From: an uncultured Polaribacter sp. | GTDB taxonomy: Bacteria > Bacteroidota > Bacteroidia > Flavobacteriales > Flavobacteriaceae | Direction of reading: 5' to 3' | Assembly (NCBI GenBank): GCA_913050305.1 | Contig: CAJXAS010000082.1 | Span: forward strand, 1-7,913 | DNA length: 7,913 nt | Shown here: in pieces, positions 5,700-7,913 of the stretch | How positions within the stretch are numbered: the first letter of the stretch is position 1 | How the letters are laid out: each line of letters starts with the position of its first letter | The notes under the pieces: model-generated | What the model saw: only the letters and a program-made list of their open reading frames with translations | Database searches by the model: none | Told to the model about the DNA's origin: nothing | Program-made: the position numbers and the translations under genes

Positions 5700-7598
5700 T
5701 TAGTAAGATCTTTTATCGTTTCCTTCATAGAAATTAATAAAAGCTTCATTTACTACTCTATTTCCTCCAGGTGTTGGATAATTTCCTGTAAAATACCAAT
5801 CCCCTAAATTATCAGGACATGCAATGTGTAGGTTTTCTACAGTTTGATAAATAACATCAACGTCTGCTTTAATATCTTTAGTTTTTAACATCTCAGCAAT
5901 TTTAGCAGAAACTTCTTCTACTGCAAAAGGTGCATAGATTTCTTTTACAAAATTTATAATATCCTCATCCTTTTCACCTTGTTGTGCTTTTGATTTTTTG
6001 TAAACTGCCTCTATAATATTTTCTTGCTTTGTATCTTTTAGAAGTTCTATTGCTGCTTTAAAAGCAATAAATGCCTCAATTCTAGCCATATCTATTCCGT
6101 AACAATCTGGATATCTAATTTGTGGCGCAGAAGAAACAACTACTATTTTTTTAGGCTCTAGTCTGTCTAAAATTTTAATAATACTTTTCTTTAGTGTAGT
6201 TCCACGAACGATACTATCATCTATAATTACAAGATTATCTGTAGGTTTTACAACACCATATGTGATATCGTATACATGTTCTACCAAATCATTTCTACTA
6301 CTATCGTCGGCAATAAATGTTCTTAGTTTCGCATCTTTAATCGCTATTTTTTCAAAACGAGCTCTTTCAGATAAAATTTCTGTTACTCTTTTAGCAGATA
6401 GTTTTGTGCCTCCAGCTAAAATTTTTGCTGTTTTTTGCTCATTTAATAAATCTTCAGCAGCCTCTGTCATTCCATAAAAAGAAGTTTCTGCCGTATTTGG
6501 TATATATGAAAAAACAGAATTAGAAATATCAGAATTAATAGATTTTAAAATCTTCGGAAATACTAATTTCCCTAAATTTTTACGTTCTTCGTAAATAGAA
6601 GCATCACTTCCTCTAGAAAAATAAATCCGTTCAAAAGAACATGATTTCTTTTCTCTAGGCTCTAGTACTTTTTCTATAGAAGTTTTACCGTTCTTTTTTA
6701 TAATTAAAGCATGCCCTCTTTCCAATTCTTGAACATCATCAATCTTTACATTAAATACAGTTTGTATTACTGGTCTTTCTGACGCAACCACAACAACCTC
6801 GTCATCTTCATAGAAGAATGTAGGTCTAATTCCGTTTGGATCTCTCAAAACAAAAGCATCTCCATGTCCAACTAAACCTGCTAATGCATATCCACCATCC
6901 CAATTTTTTGCAGACCTACTTAATACGTTTTGTAAATCTAAATTCTCTTCAATAAATGGTGAAGCATCTTTTTTGTTGAATCCTTTTATTTTTGCTTGTT
7001 GATATAAACTAGAAACCTCTTCTTCTAAAAAATGACCAATTTTCTCCATTACAGTTACTGTGTCTGTAAACTCCTTTGGATGCTGACCCAACTCTACCAA
7101 TTCTTCTAATAATTGTTTAGAATTAGTCATGTTAAAATTACCAGCAACAATTAAATTTTGATGACGCCAATTGCTCTGACGTAAAAATGGATGCACGCTT
7201 TCGATACTATTTTTACCAAAAGTACCATACCTAACATGTCCTAAAAATAAGTTACCTATGTATGGCATATTTTCTTCTTGCCAAGCAACATCGTCTTTTT
7301 TCTCAGGGTTTTGCTCTAAAACACCATTTAAACGATCATTTATTTGCCCAAAAATATCTTGTATTGGCTGCGATTGGTTAGAACGAACTCTACTTACATA
7401 CCTCGTACCAGGTGCTACGTTAAATTTTACACTTGCAAAACCAGCACCATCTTGACCACGATTGTGTTGTTTCTCCATTAATAAATACATCTTATTAATT
7501 CCGTAAAAAGCAGAACCGTATTTATCCTTGTAAAACTGTAAAGGTTTCTTTAATCGAACAAGTGCAATTCCGCATTCGTGTTTAATCGCGTCACTCAT
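5700..7598 (-). CDS. Long Bacteroidota-type amidophosphoribosyltransferase (PurF family)
   Basis: PurF transfers ammonia from glutamine to PRPP, making phosphoribosylamine, the first step of purine synthesis. Here the Ntn glutaminase half begins with C9 after a short leader (MSDAIKHE); C9 would be the N-terminal nucleophile after cleavage. QHNRGQDGAG at 44-53, GHVRYGTFG at 120-128, GNFNMTN at 153-159 and TDT at 178-180 line the glutamine site; RDPNGIRP is at 252-259. The phosphoribosyltransferase half has CSFERIYFSRGSD at 320-332 and an intact PRPP loop, VIIDDSIVRGTT, at 457-468. At 632 residues it is about 120-130 longer than E. coli or Bacillus PurF, and it lacks the C-terminal cysteine pair of the Bacillus iron-sulphur type. 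I remember the same long form from Bacteroides, so length and odd motifs look lineage-wide. Whether it is the main PurF or a paralogue needs the genome. Its nearest neighbour upstream is a PfkB kinase gene. Confidence 0.88.
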   Translation of the reverse strand: MSDAIKHECGIALVRLKKPLQFYKDKYGSAFYGINKMYLLMEKQHNRGQDGAGFASVKFNVAPGTRYVSRVRSNQSQPIQDIFGQINDRLNGVLEQNPEKKDDVAWQEENMPYIGNLFLGHVRYGTFGKNSIESVHPFLRQSNWRHQNLIVAGNFNMTNSKQLLEELVELGQHPKEFTDTVTVMEKIGHFLEEEVSSLYQQAKIKGFNKKDASPFIEENLDLQNVLSRSAKNWDGGYALAGLVGHGDAFVLRDPNGIRPTFFYEDDEVVVVASERPVIQTVFNVKIDDVQELERGHALIIKKNGKTSIEKVLEPREKKSCSFERIYFSRGSDASIYEERKNLGKLVFPKILKSINSDISNSVFSYIPNTAETSFYGMTEAAEDLLNEQKTAKILAGGTKLSAKRVTEILSERARFEKIAIKDAKLRTFIADDSSRNDLVEHVYDITYGVVKPTDNLVIIDDSIVRGTTLKKSIIKILDRLEPKKIVVVSSAPQIRYPDCYGIDMARIEAFIAFKAAIELLKDTKQENIIEAVYKKSKAQQGEKDEDIINFVKEIYAPFAVEEVSAKIAEMLKTKDIKADVDVIYQTVENLHIACPDNLGDWYFTGNYPTPGGNRVVNEAFINFYEGNDKRSY

Positions 7599-7647
7599 TT
7601 TGTGTTGTTTTTAGTGTGTTGAGTTGTTGTTAATCTTGGGTTGTTTC
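7599..7647 (-). promoter_or_regulatory. G-free, A/C-rich leader of the PurF-family gene
   Basis: Between the terminator upstream and the ATG at 7598, the last 36 bases of the minus-strand leader (7634 down to 7599) contain no G and consist mostly of A and C (ACAACAACTC-type sequence). Such RNA cannot fold well and keeps the start codon open, as suits a phylum that does not rely on Shine-Dalgarno pairing. I find no TAnnTTTG box here, so no promoter can be assigned. Confidence 0.4.
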
Positions 7648-7678
7648 AAAAAAAAATCCGCAGTCGAAACTGCGGATT
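7648..7678 (-). terminator. Intrinsic terminator with UUCG loop after the PfkB-family kinase gene
   Basis: Read on the minus strand, AATCCGCAGT, loop TTCG, then ACTGCGGATT form a perfect 10-bp stem (7655-7678), followed by nine consecutive T (7656-7648, the first two paired in the stem). UUCG is an unusually stable RNA tetraloop. The stem begins 4 bases after the kinase stop codon and ends about 50 bases before the PurF-family ATG. On the plus strand there is no T-run after the stem, so it works only for the leftward transcript. Confidence 0.93.
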
Positions 7679-7682
7679 AAAT

Positions 7683-7913
7683 TTAAGATAATTTTATATC
7701 AAATTGTGTTAATTCTTTAAAAGCTTGTAAGCGCTCTTTAACTTCATCTTTCGTAAGCTCTTGCATACGCTCTGTGCCAAATTTTTCTACACAGAAAGAT
7801 GCCAAATTAGAACCATAAATAATTCCGTTCTTCATATTCTCAAAAGAAACATCTTCTGTTTTTGCTAAATAACCACAAAAACCTCCAGCAAATGTATCTC
7901 CTGCTCCTGTAGG
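7683..7913 (-). CDS. PfkB/ribokinase-family sugar or nucleoside kinase (C-terminal 76 residues, 5' end outside the window)
   Basis: The minus-strand frame is open from the window edge to a TAA at 7683-7685. The fragment begins PTGAGDTFAGGF, the second PfkB signature, which carries the GAGD anion hole and the catalytic aspartate that activates the substrate hydroxyl for phosphate transfer from ATP. A normal PfkB C-terminal end follows: IIYGSNLASFCVEKFGTERM, then a charged helix (LTKDEVKERLQAF). About three quarters of a typical 300-residue PfkB protein, including the substrate-binding part, is missing, so ribose, fructose, adenosine or another substrate cannot be told apart. It lies just upstream of the PurF-family gene on the same strand, separated by a strong terminator. 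Confidence 0.92.
   Translation of the reverse strand, partial: PTGAGDTFAGGFCGYLAKTEDVSFENMKNGIIYGSNLASFCVEKFGTERMQELTKDEVKERLQAFKELTQFDIKLS

Noticed and set aside
6262..6477. Plus-strand open frames opposite the PurF-family gene (also at 7258-7455)
   Set aside because: Both are antisense to conserved PurF segments, with biased Ser/Phe/Leu composition and no start-site signals.
1..7913. Search for a defence system, mobile element, CRISPR array, tRNA or riboswitch
   Set aside because: All supported genes are ordinary metabolic or stress genes. I saw no direct-repeat array, no tRNA-like cloverleaf, no transposase or integrase motifs, and no intergenic gap large enough for a riboswitch with a readable core.

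Overview
The window is about 7.9 kb of AT-rich chromosome (G+C roughly a third by eye). It most likely comes from a marine-type member of the Flavobacteriaceae (Bacteroidota). Three things point there: the protein sequences (a 632-residue PurF-family enzyme and a fused PlsC/GNAT aminolipid synthase of kinds I know from this phylum), promoters of the form TTG-N20-TAnnTTTG, and A-rich translation leaders without Shine-Dalgarno sequences. I see no transposase, integrase, phage gene, tRNA, rRNA or CRISPR array. No gap between genes exceeds about 180 bases.

Layout from left to right. (1) Bases 1-102 hold the last 33 codons of an unrecognised plus-strand gene, which runs head-on into the next gene with 11 bases between them. 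(2) Bases 114-3705 hold three minus-strand genes that read as one likely operon: an SSAT-like GNAT acetyltransferase, then (2 bases later) an aspartate kinase, then (47 bases later) an OlsF-like bifunctional acyltransferase for aminolipid synthesis. (3) Bases 3706-3886 are a divergent control region with a -7 box for the GNAT gene on the minus strand and a -33/-7 pair for the fructose-1,6-bisphosphatase gene fbp on the plus strand. (4) fbp is followed by a Mn-type superoxide dismutase with its own consensus promoter, whose -33 box lies inside an inverted repeat. (5) A symmetric hairpin at 5644-5676 can stop transcription from both sides. (6) Bases 5700-7598 hold a long PurF-family amidotransferase on the minus strand. 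Upstream of it are a G-free leader, a UUCG-loop terminator, and the 3' end of a PfkB-family sugar/nucleoside kinase cut by the window edge.

The content is central metabolism and stress defence: gluconeogenesis (fbp), superoxide removal, purine-type amidotransfer from PRPP with a ribokinase-family kinase next door, entry to the aspartate amino-acid pathway, and membrane aminolipid synthesis. I find no convincing new system. The points most worth a second look are the terminator placed 4 bases after the kinase stop codon and before the PurF-family gene, the amino-acid/aminolipid operon, the aspartate kinase with a shortened second ACT domain, and the inverted repeat over the superoxide dismutase promoter.
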